Assembly (NCBI GenBank): GCA_035294465.1
Contig: DATGKW010000158.1
Coordinates: 1 to 42,604, forward strand
DNA: 42,604 bases
Direction: 5' to 3'
DNA from: Paraktedonobacter sp035294465
Lineage (GTDB): Bacteria > Chloroflexota > Ktedonobacteria > Ktedonobacterales > Ktedonobacteraceae
A model generated the notes under the pieces. The model saw only the letters and a program-made list of their open reading frames with translations, had not been told where the DNA came from and searched no databases. Every line of letters starts with the position of its first letter. Within the stretch, counting starts at the first letter, position 1. Positions 1 through 8,307 of the stretch are shown here, piece after piece. Made by a program: the position numbers and the translations under genes.

Positions 1-89
1 AACACGAACCATGGCAGAGAGAGCGCCAAATGTGAGAGAAAGGACTCTTTCAGAGAAATTCCTTGTTCGCCTGTGTCATCGTGTACCAT
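1..89 (-). CDS. Possible N-terminus of a gene cut by the left edge
   Basis: An open frame starts with ATG at 89 and runs 29 codons off the left edge without a stop (begins MVHDDTGEQGISLKES). A purine-rich GAGGAGG lies immediately upstream, rather close to the ATG. Support comes mainly from a strong minus-strand promoter at 201-230 about 100 bases upstream, which otherwise has no target in the window. The visible residues do not match a family I recognise. The stretch is short, so chance openness cannot be excluded. Confidence 0.4.
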   Translation of the reverse strand, partial: MVHDDTGEQGISLKESFLSHLALSLPWFV

Positions 90-200
90 CCTCCTCACCA
101 TCTCTGGCACCTCTTTCGTTTATGGTGCTCCTTATCGTCCAAAGAAAAGATAGCCGGAGAATGGATATGTCTTTTAGATAACAAGCACTTTATGTAGATA

Positions 201-230
201 AATATACCTGCTACTTCGCTTGCTTGTCAA
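201..230 (-). promoter_or_regulatory. Sigma70-type promoter directed toward the left edge
   Basis: On the minus strand an exact -35 TTGACA (225-230) is followed after 18 bases by -10 TATATT (201-206). The predicted start near 194 would give a leader of about 105 bases before the partial gene at 89. The promoter lies just past the stop of the GNAT gene, so it serves a new transcript rather than the kinase operon. The rest of 90-297 shows nothing else I can name. Confidence 0.65.
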
Positions 231-297
231 GATGAATGCATGATATTTTTGTGAAAAGAATGGTTACAGGGAGTGCGCCGATCAGAAGAGGGTCAGG

Positions 298-1191
298 CTA
301 GAGTGTAAGACCATAATACTCATACGTGCGCTCGATTACGAAGCCGAGGGAGCGGTAGAGGTTGAGCGCGGTAAAGTTGTTGATATCGACTTCCAGCATG
401 ATCGGTTTCTGGCTGTGCTGGCGCACGGCAATGATGGTCTCTTCTAAGATCTGGCGACCGTAGCCGCGCCCGCGATACTTGGGACGCACAAAGAAGCCAT
501 AGATCCCTTGCTCAGAAGGCATCTCTTCAACGCGCAGGGTTCCTACCGGATCAGCGCGTTCAGCATTTGTTTCCTCATAGGTGGCCAGATAGATGCACTG
601 GTTGGGACGCTCGAAGGAGCGCGAGACATACTGGCGGGCCTGTTCTGCGCTATTTCCGAAGTCGGCCATCAGGATAACGGCCAGAGCTTCCAGGTCAGCG
701 CGCAGAGCTTCGCGGAAAAGCAGGCGGTTGTCGTGCTGGAAACGCGACCGAAAGTCGCGCAGCACCATGCGATGTTCGGCAAACTCGCGCCCGGCCCTGA
801 TAGCGTGAAGGAAGGCTCGCCCGCTCGCTGAGGTGGTTTCGCAGGGAAAAAGCAGGTGGCGCACTCCTCTGTTCAGGCATTCATCCCTGGCAGCCAGGAG
901 CAAGCGAGTAAAAAGACCCCGACGGCGCAAGGCTGGATATACCATGCCCGTCACCTCCTTCACATCGCTATGATAACGATCCAGCAGCAGGCAACCGGCC
1001 AGCTTGCTGCCAGCATAGTAGAGAAAGATATCATCAGTCGGCAGCGACTTGAGCGCCAGCATATTATAATCAAGACGCATTAGCAGATTGTCGTGCGTGT
1101 TACAGGCCGATGCCAGTTGTTCGACCTCAGCCAGCTCACACGCCGATAATGTATGTCTCTGCAAAAGGGTCTGCCCGCGTGCCTCAGCCAT
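298..1191 (-). CDS. Tandem GNAT-family N-acetyltransferase
   Basis: A 297-residue cytosolic protein with two GNAT (acetyl-CoA dependent acetyltransferase) domains. The first half carries an acetyl-CoA binding motif at about residues 84-100 (core RRRGLF), the second a more canonical one at 235-250 (core RGRGYG), followed by the usual N..AL.LY.SLGF strand/helix at 272-284. The two-domain layout resembles mycothiol synthase MshD and other tandem GNATs, but nothing fixes the substrate. It is the last gene of a minus-strand run, 18 bases after the hydrolase stop, so it is probably co-transcribed with it. Its own Shine-Dalgarno is weak. Family call is firm; a specific function is not. Confidence 0.85.
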   Translation of the reverse strand: MAEARGQTLLQRHTLSACELAEVEQLASACNTHDNLLMRLDYNMLALKSLPTDDIFLYYAGSKLAGCLLLDRYHSDVKEVTGMVYPALRRRGLFTRLLLAARDECLNRGVRHLLFPCETTSASGRAFLHAIRAGREFAEHRMVLRDFRSRFQHDNRLLFREALRADLEALAVILMADFGNSAEQARQYVSRSFERPNQCIYLATYEETNAERADPVGTLRVEEMPSEQGIYGFFVRPKYRGRGYGRQILEETIIAVRQHSQKPIMLEVDINNFTALNLYRSLGFVIERTYEYYGLTL

Positions 1192-1209
1192 GTTTTACTC
1201 TGGTCCTCG

Positions 1210-2109
1210 TTAATAAGCCCCCGTGTGCGTCTGAATCCATTCTACAATATCCTGATCCAGCTGCGCGCGATCCGCCTCTAACTCGCTATCGTGCGCGTAA
1301 TCAGGATAAGTCTTCCAGGTCTTATCGCTGCTGCCCAGGGCCTCGTAGAGTTTGCGCGAAGCTTCCGGCACGACCGATTTATCCTCGTCGGCCTGCATTA
1401 CCAGAGCCGGCAACGCGATTTGCGGGGCCAGCTTAAGCACCTGCAAACGCAGGCGAAAAATCTCTGCAAAAAAATTCGCAGTAAATTTGCGCCGCCAGTA
1501 GGGATCAGCCTCCAGCATGCGAACCGCCTCGGGGTTAGTCGTCATAACCTCGGTCCCAGCCGGCCCAGGCCAGTAGCGCTTGGAACGCAGCAAGCCACCG
1601 GCCAGGATGCCCAGTGTCATACCCAGCGGAACCTTCACCTGGTCCCGCACCCAGGGATTGAGGAAAAGCACACCATCCAGCAAGCTGCTATGTTTCGCCG
1701 CCAGATGTGTAGCAAAGATACCACCCATACTATGCCCCAGGGCAAAAAACTTCGTACCCTCAGCGGCGTGGCGAGCGCGTATCTCTTTGAGTACAGCAGC
1801 CAGGTCGCCGATATAATTCGTCGCGCGCTCAACATGTCCGGGTAGACCCTCGGAACGGCCAAAACCGCGATGATCCACCGCGTAGACCGTAAGGCCGCGC
1901 CTGGCCAGCGCATTACCCATATCGATGAACCAGCCACTGTGCGCACCCAGGCCATGCATAATCAGCAGCACACCCCGGCCCTCTGTTTTCCAACAGCGCA
2001 AGAATAGCTTGCAACCATCGGCCAGAGCAAGCATTTCGGTCGTGTATTGAACCGCGACAGTCGTTTGTGTACTGCCCCAATCGCCAGGAGCATCAACATT
2101 ATAGAGCAT
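1210..2109 (-). CDS. Alpha/beta hydrolase, monoacylglycerol lipase-like (S33/Hydrolase_4)
   Basis: A 299-residue alpha/beta-fold serine hydrolase. Visible parts: oxyanion HG at residues 52-53 (LIMHGLGAHSG), nucleophile elbow GHSMGG at 125-130 with Ser127, an acidic candidate at Asp241/243 (QADEDKSV) and His273 (YAHDSE). Order and spacing fit the lysophospholipase/monoglyceride lipase group, which cleaves ester bonds of acylglycerols or lysolipids; the natural substrate is unknown. No signal peptide is seen. The start is supported by GGAGG about ten bases before ATG. It begins 14 bases after the upstream kinase stop, so it appears to belong to the kinase operon and could be a regulated effector, which is inference. 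Confidence 0.85.
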   Translation of the reverse strand: MLYNVDAPGDWGSTQTTVAVQYTTEMLALADGCKLFLRCWKTEGRGVLLIMHGLGAHSGWFIDMGNALARRGLTVYAVDHRGFGRSEGLPGHVERATNYIGDLAAVLKEIRARHAAEGTKFFALGHSMGGIFATHLAAKHSSLLDGVLFLNPWVRDQVKVPLGMTLGILAGGLLRSKRYWPGPAGTEVMTTNPEAVRMLEADPYWRRKFTANFFAEIFRLRLQVLKLAPQIALPALVMQADEDKSVVPEASRKLYEALGSSDKTWKTYPDYAHDSELEADRAQLDQDIVEWIQTHTGAY

Positions 2110-2123
2110 AACCAGTACCCTCC

Positions 2124-4526
2124 TTAACTCGCGTCAACCTTCCAGATAATCACCGTTGTATCAACCGAAGACGTGGCTATATAGCGGCCATCGGGCGACC
2201 ATTCGAGATCGAGGATCGACTTTGTATGCTGGATCTTCCCCGGTGAAGCGAAGGTGAGTGTCGGCTGTTGCACCGCATTCGATGCGCCAGGCCGGCTAAG
2301 CAACATCTGAATATCCCAGACAAAAATTGGAGGATTGGTCAGCGGGTTATTCCAGTCTCCACCAAAACCGAGCCGGTCATACGAGGCAGCGACATAGCGA
2401 CCGTTAGGCGACCAGCTTCCCAGGCCGATCACCGGGGTAAAAGGACTGACAGAGGCTCCGAGTGTCAGGCGCGGTTTCTCTTGCTGAATATCCCAGACAA
2501 AGGAAATATCTCCATCAGAAATGAGCAAAAGGTGCGGATCACGCGGAGACCAGGCAATCGTATCGGCCAGAGCGTTGGAAGTAAGATTCTGGTTGCGCTG
2601 CGGCAGAGCAGTAAATTGAGGCTGCACATGATCCGCAGCCGTCCAGAGAAGCAACTGGCGAATCGAAGAGCCGAACGGTTCAGAGACACCAGCCAGCATA
2701 CTTCCGCCTGGGGACCAGCTGGCTTTATTGATATCCACATTCTGGGGGCTGGTATCATAGTTCACCGCCGGTTGATCCAACTGGTCAAAGTTCCAAACCT
2801 GGGCCTGGCTCTGATTGATTACAGTGAACTGGTTTTTGTGCGGGCCCGGAAAGACATTGGTATAAATCGCGATACCGCCAGAGGCAGCGGCATCAACATC
2901 ACTGTATATAGCCGCTTCCTTACCAGGGCTAAAGGCATCAAGCACATACACCTTATCGGCAAAATCGTTGCCCACTACTATCTTCTGACCATCCGGCGAC
3001 CAGCAAACAGCATCGACAAGGTCCTCAAACTTGATGCCCGCCACCTGCCGGCGATACATGGGGGTCGTAAGAATTGCGCCAGTCAGATTGCTCTGCAGAG
3101 CGGCCCCGATATCCCAGAGCATAATATAGGCATCCTTCCCGGCAGTCATCAGATAGCGCCCGGTGGGGTCCCAGCTTGCCGTCCAGACCTCATCGGTATG
3201 GCCTGTCAGCTTCAGAACCGGTATGCCCGCGACCAGCCGACGTGGGCCAGGTCCGGGCGTTGGCGTAGTCAGGCCAGTTTGTAGCCCTGGAAGCGAGCCA
3301 GGACCATGCAGTCGCTCGTAGGCGAAAACGCCACCGCCGATTGTCAGCGCCGCCGCGACACCGCCTCCAATCAGGATCGCGCGCCTCCCGACCCTGCGCT
3401 CAAGCGGCCCAACGCCTACCGGTGGCTCGGTCTTCGGGGTTGTGGTGGGAAAAGAGAAGATCGATGGATCGGCAACATTCTCGCCCGGTCGGAAGCCATC
3501 CTTGGGGCTGAGAATCGTTGGATCCGGCAGATCTGGTCCACTGGCGGGAACAGGCGTCCCGCTCGGTCGAACTGGCACCTGCACAGACGAGGCAGCGTTG
3601 TAAGGAGGCAAGAGAGTCGCACTCGTTCCGCGTCTCTTACCATCTGCATCTGGTCCAGGGATAGTTTGCATTTCTTTCATCCAGGCTTGTCGCAAAGAAT
3701 CGACCAGAACAGCACAGGAGGGAGGACGCTGGCGTGGATCCTTCGCCAGCGCCATGAGCAGCAGATTCTCTACAGACGGGGGAATCTGCGGATTGAACTG
3801 GCGCGGCGGAGGCGGAGGCATCTGCAAGTGCATAGAAATGGTCTCAGCAGCGTTTGCCCCATGAAAAGGCTGGCGGCCCGTGAAAAGCTGATATGCTACT
3901 ACAGCCAGGCTATAAATATCGCTGGCGGGCTGCGCCTGGCCCATAACTTGTTCGGGAGCCATATAACCGGGCGTGCCGGAGCCCGCATTGGTCTGGGTAC
4001 GCACCAGGCTGGTATTCAGCACCTTGGCAATGCCAAAATCGGTGAGCAGCAGCCAGTTATCTTCGCGCAGCAGCATATTCGCCGGCTTGATATCGCGGTG
4101 CAGGACGCGCTTGCTATGGGCGTAATCAATTGCCTGGGCAGCCTGGCGCAGATAATGCAGGCATTCCTGAACGGGCAGCGGACCTGGCGATTTGTAAAGG
4201 CGGTTGGCAAGTGTACCGCCAGGCACATAAGGCATTACCAGGTAGGGAATGATCTCTCCGCCTTCGATCTCTTGTTCGCCAAAGTCGTGAACACTCAAAA
4301 TATGAGGATGCTCCAGCGCGGCTGCTGCCCGCGCCTCGTAGGCAAACGCCTGCAAATATGCCCGATCGTTAGCAGCCATAGGGAGCATTTTCAAAGCGAC
4401 CTGGCGATGGAGCTGGGTATCGGTGGCCAGCCAGACCTCGCTCATGCCGCCGGCCCCCAGCAAATGCACCAGTTGATAGCGGCCAATAAGTCTTCCCTGC
4501 CAATCGCCGAGTGGATTTTGTCGCAT
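2124..4526 (-). CDS. Membrane Ser/Thr protein kinase with C-terminal WD40-like propeller
   Basis: An 800-residue Hanks-type kinase. The N-terminal kinase domain (about 16-285) has the glycine loop GAGGMSEVW, Lys46, HRDIKPAN (HRD 143-145), DFG 163-165 and APEQ 190-193, so it should be active. A proline-rich linker follows, then one membrane segment near 383-405 preceded by RRVGRRAIL, a Thr/Pro-rich stalk, and WD40-type repeats (about 440-800; motifs such as SWDPTGRYLMTAGKD and LEWSPDGRYIATSS). The propeller is predicted to lie outside the membrane and sense or bind something, with the kinase inside. The gene starts seven bases after the upstream kinase stop; its GGAGG lies inside the last codons of that gene, indicating coupled translation. 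Confidence 0.93.
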   Translation of the reverse strand: MRQNPLGDWQGRLIGRYQLVHLLGAGGMSEVWLATDTQLHRQVALKMLPMAANDRAYLQAFAYEARAAAALEHPHILSVHDFGEQEIEGGEIIPYLVMPYVPGGTLANRLYKSPGPLPVQECLHYLRQAAQAIDYAHSKRVLHRDIKPANMLLREDNWLLLTDFGIAKVLNTSLVRTQTNAGSGTPGYMAPEQVMGQAQPASDIYSLAVVAYQLFTGRQPFHGANAAETISMHLQMPPPPPRQFNPQIPPSVENLLLMALAKDPRQRPPSCAVLVDSLRQAWMKEMQTIPGPDADGKRRGTSATLLPPYNAASSVQVPVRPSGTPVPASGPDLPDPTILSPKDGFRPGENVADPSIFSFPTTTPKTEPPVGVGPLERRVGRRAILIGGGVAAALTIGGGVFAYERLHGPGSLPGLQTGLTTPTPGPGPRRLVAGIPVLKLTGHTDEVWTASWDPTGRYLMTAGKDAYIMLWDIGAALQSNLTGAILTTPMYRRQVAGIKFEDLVDAVCWSPDGQKIVVGNDFADKVYVLDAFSPGKEAAIYSDVDAAASGGIAIYTNVFPGPHKNQFTVINQSQAQVWNFDQLDQPAVNYDTSPQNVDINKASWSPGGSMLAGVSEPFGSSIRQLLLWTAADHVQPQFTALPQRNQNLTSNALADTIAWSPRDPHLLLISDGDISFVWDIQQEKPRLTLGASVSPFTPVIGLGSWSPNGRYVAASYDRLGFGGDWNNPLTNPPIFVWDIQMLLSRPGASNAVQQPTLTFASPGKIQHTKSILDLEWSPDGRYIATSSVDTTVIIWKVDAS

Positions 4527-4533
4527 GAGAACG

Positions 4534-6663
4534 TCACATCCTCCAGATTACAATCGTTTCTGCGGGATCGTTATAGCTAGCAGCTAGCCAGTGACCATCC
4601 ACCGACCAGGCCAGGGCAATTACAACGCCCAGCACATTCCCTGATAATATACGCACCGCGTTGGAACGACTTCCCACGCTCCACAGATAGACGTTGCTAT
4701 TATTGCCGCCAAGAGCAAGCAGGGGAGGCCGCGAGGTAGGAGACCAGGCCAGGCTGGTGAGCGTCGTGGGAACGCTGGCCTGATCCAACTGCGACATGAT
4801 CGGCGTATACTGCCGGGTCGCGTCCCAGACGCCAACAATAGCATCATCAGGCGGGTAAGCGAGAACTGCGGCCACATATCTCCCATCCGGGGACCAGGCA
4901 ACCTGACCAACCCCACCTCCACTCCCCTCACCGCTATCCGGCTGGAGCGGCGAGCCGATCTGTTTCCAGACGGGAGGTCTGGTGGACATGTCCAGTTGAC
5001 CAAGCAGCAGCCCCGAAGAGGTTCCAACAGCCAGGGTAGAGCCATCAGGAGAGAGCGCGAGAAGATTGGTATTGACGCTCTGAGTAGCTGTTAGCAACTC
5101 TTCAAGAGTCACAGCGAGAAGTTCTTGCCCAGGTCGCTGCACATTCCACACGTCCAGAATCGCCTGAGGCCCGCTCCCGGAGCCATTCTTGTCATCCACA
5201 AGCGTAATGAGAGAGCTATTTGAAGCCCAGCACAGCCCCTTGAAATAATAGGTTGGAGAAACAATCGTCGTGCCATCGAGTCCAGGCAGTGTACCGGAAA
5301 GATTGGCGGCATAGATCGGGACGCTACTTCGAGCGCCCGAAGAGCTACTGCCGCCATTAGCAACAGCCAGCATCTCGCCGTTGGGCGACCAGCTAAGCAG
5401 CACATCGTCATATATAATGTCTTGCTGGGCAAGCTGCGCCGGAGCAGAGGACGGGCCAGCAGAGGTAAAATCCCAGAGTACGAGCAGCCCCTGGCTATCA
5501 CCTCCCCAGGCAGCCAGCACATTCTTCACAGGCGACCAGACCATCGAGGCAACCGGCCCGGTAAAAGCGCCGCTGATCGTCAGAGGCGCGGAGGCTGAAG
5601 CAGTTGGCGACGGCCTGGGATGGACCGCAGTCACGGTCGGTTTGAGTGCAACCGGACCGGTATGCGCGCTCGTGGCGATATACGCCGCCGCTCCTCCGCC
5701 GATTAGCAGAGCGCCTGCTCCTGCTCCCAGAAGCAACTTGCGTCTGCTGAGACGTGCCACCTGCTGAGAAGGCTCCTCCGATTGAGAAGGTTTTACCAGT
5801 TGCTCAGACCGAATGGTGGGAGGCGAGGGCGCTTCCAGTGCCTGGCGCAGCTCGGTCACAAAAGCCAGAGCCGAGGGAGGACGTTGAGCTGGCTCTTTGG
5901 CCAGGCCGGCCAGCAGAGCGACCTCAAATTCAGGCGAAAGGGCCGGGTTATAGACACGCGGCGAGGTTGGCGCGGCAAAGCTATGCTGAAAAGCCAGGGC
6001 ATAGGGGTTATCAGCCTGGAAGGGCACGCGACCGGTGAAAAACTGGTAAGCTATAACTGCCAGGCTATAGATATCGCTGGCGGGTACGGCATGCCCTTGA
6101 GACTGCTCAGGAGCCATATACGCAGGCGTGCCCAGAAACTTGCCCGTAGTCGTCTCATCTGCGCCCATCAATATATGTGCAATGCCGAAATCGGTGAGCA
6201 GCAGCCAGTTATCCTCGCGCAGCAGCATATTTGCCGGTTTGATATCGCGATGGACAATGTTGTGGGCGTGGGCGTAATCGATGGCCTCAGCAACCTGCAA
6301 AAGGTAAGCCAGCGCTTCGTCGTGGGTCAGAGCCAGCCGCTCCAGGCGATCATCAAGCGAGCCGCCGGAGACATAGGACATGACCAGATACGACACTATC
6401 TGGTCGCCTGGCAAATGCTCCTGGCCGAAATCATGCACAGGAAGGATATGAGGATGATGCAGCGACGCAGCAGTGCGCGCCTCTCGTTCAAAACGCGCAA
6501 GAAATCCCTCGTCGTCCCGCCTGCGCAGCGGTAGCACTTTCAAAGCGACCCGACGCTGGAGACGTGGATCTTCAGCCAGCCAGACCTCGCCCATTCCACC
6601 CCGCCCAATTCTGCGCATCAGGCGATAGCGGCCAAGGGTTGTATATGCACCCGGGTCATTCAT
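4534..6663 (-). CDS. Membrane Ser/Thr protein kinase with WD40-like C-terminal region
   Basis: A 709-residue paralogue of the next kinase in the operon. The kinase domain (about 11-280) has GRGGMGEVW, Lys42, Glu61, HRDIKPAN (HRD 138-140), DFG 158-160 and APEQ 184-187. After a Ser/Pro linker comes SRRKLLLGAG and one membrane segment near 312-335, then a Pro/Ser/Thr stalk and degenerate WD40-like repeats (for example MVWSPVKNVLAAWGGD, LAWSVDGHWLAASYND). It is the first gene of the run kinase-kinase-hydrolase-GNAT. The two kinases are alike in the catalytic half and differ strongly in the propeller, which suggests shared signalling output with different inputs; that is inference. Confidence 0.93.
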   Translation of the reverse strand: MNDPGAYTTLGRYRLMRRIGRGGMGEVWLAEDPRLQRRVALKVLPLRRRDDEGFLARFEREARTAASLHHPHILPVHDFGQEHLPGDQIVSYLVMSYVSGGSLDDRLERLALTHDEALAYLLQVAEAIDYAHAHNIVHRDIKPANMLLREDNWLLLTDFGIAHILMGADETTTGKFLGTPAYMAPEQSQGHAVPASDIYSLAVIAYQFFTGRVPFQADNPYALAFQHSFAAPTSPRVYNPALSPEFEVALLAGLAKEPAQRPPSALAFVTELRQALEAPSPPTIRSEQLVKPSQSEEPSQQVARLSRRKLLLGAGAGALLIGGGAAAYIATSAHTGPVALKPTVTAVHPRPSPTASASAPLTISGAFTGPVASMVWSPVKNVLAAWGGDSQGLLVLWDFTSAGPSSAPAQLAQQDIIYDDVLLSWSPNGEMLAVANGGSSSSGARSSVPIYAANLSGTLPGLDGTTIVSPTYYFKGLCWASNSSLITLVDDKNGSGSGPQAILDVWNVQRPGQELLAVTLEELLTATQSVNTNLLALSPDGSTLAVGTSSGLLLGQLDMSTRPPVWKQIGSPLQPDSGEGSGGGVGQVAWSPDGRYVAAVLAYPPDDAIVGVWDATRQYTPIMSQLDQASVPTTLTSLAWSPTSRPPLLALGGNNSNVYLWSVGSRSNAVRILSGNVLGVVIALAWSVDGHWLAASYNDPAETIVIWRM

Positions 6664-6996
6664 AACGTTCGTGAGCAGTCTTCTATGGTAATCTCCTACG
6701 AAAAGAAATGCTTTTCAAGGACTCAAATTATATAACGTGGCAGAGGGTAAATAATAGGAGGAGATAAGAAGAAAATCCGGGCTGGAGAGCTGCCCGTTTC
6801 ATGCTATATTGATATAAAAGTAGAGCAAATAGAATTCTCTTTCTTGCAAACACGTTTCATCGCGAGAGCTATCATACAGTGCTGCGCGCCTTTGAGCAGC
6901 AAGCGTTGCCCGGCACAGGGCAACCGGTCAGAAATCTAGCTCTCGTTAGTTTGATGACATCGCGAGTGAAAAAAGAAAGAATAACGGTCTCACGAG
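6664..6996. other. Intergenic region upstream of the kinase operon, with nested inverted repeats
   Basis: This 333-base gap separates the DAHP synthase stop from the kinase operon start. A perfect TATAAT lies on the minus strand in the AT-rich stretch near 6727-6735 but lacks a recognisable -35. Between 6863 and 6945 an 8-bp inverted repeat (CGAGAGCT at 6863-6870, AGCTCTCG at 6938-6945) encloses a 7-bp hairpin (GTTGCCC 6905-6911, GGGCAAC 6918-6924). No T-run directly follows, so an ordinary intrinsic terminator is not evident. No coding sequence is supported here. Confidence 0.45.
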
Positions 6997-8064
6997 CTAG
7001 GCCACGTATTCGGGCAAAAATTCTCCATTCATCAGCCGGGCCATCAATTGCGTCTCTTGCACAACCGTCCAGAGTTGCTCCGGCGTAATCGATTGTTTGC
7101 CATCACAGAGAGCTGCATCGGGGTCGGGATGCACCTCCAGAATCAGCCCATTGGCCCCGGCAGCGATGCCAGCGCGCGACATCGTGGGCACCAGTTCGCG
7201 GCGACCGGTAGCATGGCTGGGATCAACGATGACAGGCAGGTGGGTAAGCTGGTGAAGGAGGGGAACGCAGGTAAGATCAAGAACGTTGCGGGTCAGGGGG
7301 TCGAAACTGCGCACGCCGCGCTCACAGAGGATGACATTAGGATTGCCGGCAGCCACAATGTACTCGGCGGCGAGCAGCCATTCCTCAATAGTAGACGAGA
7401 GGCCGCGTTTGAGCATGACCGGCTTGCCTCTACTCTGCCGGCCAGCAGCCAGCAGGAGCGGGTAATTCTGCATGTTGCGCGCGCCTATCTGGAGAATATC
7501 GGCGTATTCTGCCACCGTCGTCACCAGAGCTGGCTCCATAACCTCGGTAATAATCGGCAAGCCCGTGATTTCACGCGCCTGAGCCAGCAGTTCCAGCCCT
7601 TCGAGGCCCAGACCCTGGAACTGGTAGGGTGAAGTACGCGGCTTGAATGCTCCTCCGCGCAGCACCTGGGCACCGGCGTCCTTCACCGCGCGCGCTGTTG
7701 TGAGCAACTGCTCGCGATTTTCAACCGCGCAGGGACCAGCCATCACTACGGGAACGCCGCCACCAATCGTTACCGGCTGGCACTGCGCACTATCGCCTAC
7801 TTCAATCACAGTACTGGCGGGTTGGAAAGCTCGGCTAACCAGCTTGTACGGCGTCTGCACTGTCACGATATCTTCCACTGCTGGCTGCTGGCGTAGAGTG
7901 GCCAGCGCCTGCGCATCAAGATTACTATTGTCTACCGTAACGACCTCCCGCTCACGCATATGTGTCACTGTGAGAGGGCGTAAGGTGCCAAGCATGCGTC
8001 CCAGGATCTCAATTAAACGGGCACGTTCCTCGCTTCCGGCCTGCTTGCGAACGACGATGATCAT
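6997..8064 (-). CDS. aroF: 3-deoxy-7-phosphoheptulonate synthase (DAHP synthase, type I-beta)
   Basis: A 355-residue enzyme for the first step of the shikimate pathway: phosphoenolpyruvate plus erythrose 4-phosphate gives DAHP. Residues 1 to about 70 (MIIVVRKQAG... to VEDIVTV) form the ferredoxin-like regulatory domain typical of Thermotoga-type enzymes, usually involved in feedback inhibition by Phe or Tyr. The barrel holds MAGPCAVE (about 108-115), LRGGAFKPRTSPY (135-147) and VIVDPSHATG. Length is normal for this class. Expression is very probably controlled by the attenuator directly upstream (leader peptide 8184-8246, terminator 8107-8135), so enzyme level and activity would both respond to aromatic amino acids. 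It is downstream of the nitrate genes but has its own promoter. Confidence 0.95.
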   Translation of the reverse strand: MIIVVRKQAGSEERARLIEILGRMLGTLRPLTVTHMREREVVTVDNSNLDAQALATLRQQPAVEDIVTVQTPYKLVSRAFQPASTVIEVGDSAQCQPVTIGGGVPVVMAGPCAVENREQLLTTARAVKDAGAQVLRGGAFKPRTSPYQFQGLGLEGLELLAQAREITGLPIITEVMEPALVTTVAEYADILQIGARNMQNYPLLLAAGRQSRGKPVMLKRGLSSTIEEWLLAAEYIVAAGNPNVILCERGVRSFDPLTRNVLDLTCVPLLHQLTHLPVIVDPSHATGRRELVPTMSRAGIAAGANGLILEVHPDPDAALCDGKQSITPEQLWTVVQETQLMARLMNGEFLPEYVA

Positions 8065-8106
8065 ACGAACTCTTCCTTCCTAATACGAACGGGCGAAAAC
8101 TCAAAC

Positions 8107-8135
8107 AAAAAAGCAGAGGTTTTATTCCTCTGCTT
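8107..8135 (-). terminator. Intrinsic terminator in the DAHP synthase leader (attenuator)
   Basis: On the minus strand AAGCAGAGG (8135-8127), a seven-base A-rich loop and CCTCTGCTT (8119-8111) form a perfect 9-bp stem whose 3' end runs straight into a T-run (8112-8107). It lies about 43 bases before the aroF start codon and after the aromatic-rich leader peptide, so read-through must be permitted for aroF to be expressed from the leader promoter. A terminator between promoter and gene, rather than after a gene, is the mark of an attenuator. Confidence 0.9.
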
Positions 8136-8136
8136 G

Positions 8137-8194
8137 CTCCAGCATGCTGGTGATTATTTTTGCTCAGCCCAAAAGGCCCACCATCATGCTGGAG
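8137..8194 (-). promoter_or_regulatory. Alternative RNA stems of the aroF attenuator
   Basis: Two pairings compete for the end of the leader peptide. A short hairpin pairs GCCCTCCA (8197-8190) with TGGTGGGC (8183-8176), with one T.T mismatch and a loop covering the peptide's last codon and stop. A long helix pairs 8179-8194 with 8137-8152 at 15 of 16 positions, ending one base before the terminator's 5' arm. The distal strand also contains the self-complementary CCAGCATGCTGG (8139-8150). A weak antiterminator between 8166-8176 and the terminator's 5' arm can be drawn. Which structures form needs folding; the mutual exclusion is visible directly. Confidence 0.7.
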
Positions 8195-8246
8195 GGCTAA
8201 ACCAATAATAAAAGCTAAATTGTGGCTGTTTCTGTTTGCTGAGCAT
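8184..8246 (-). CDS. aroF leader peptide, 20 codons, Phe/Tyr/Trp-rich
   Basis: An ATG at 8246 opens a 20-codon frame ending in TGA at 8184-8186. Residues 10-16 read FSFYYWF: six of seven codons are Phe (three), Tyr (two) or Trp (one), all three aromatic end products of the shikimate pathway. A weak Shine-Dalgarno (GGA nine bases upstream) precedes it. The run of aromatic codons ends just before RNA that pairs in two alternative ways and then an intrinsic terminator. This is the arrangement of ribosome-mediated attenuation: scarcity of any charged aromatic tRNA would stall the ribosome in 8198-8219 and change folding downstream. The peptide is too short for automatic gene calling. Confidence 0.85.
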   Translation of the reverse strand: MLSKQKQPQFSFYYWFSPPA

Positions 8247-8307
8247 AGTAATCAATCCAGTATTATTATTCACTTGGCTACCCATATGGGGTAACGCTCT
8301 TGTAATG

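Noticed and set aside
3306..4580. 424-codon open frame on the plus strand
   Set aside because: It lies wholly opposite the kinase gene, whose catalytic motifs are intact; its translation is Arg/Gln-rich with no domain. It is a shadow of biased codon use. The same holds for 2268-3284 and 5782-6534.
8107..8300. T-box riboswitch upstream of aroF
   Set aside because: A terminator with aromatic context could suggest a T-box, but no conserved GGGTGGNACCGCG-like antiterminator motif is present, whereas a leader peptide with aromatic codons is.
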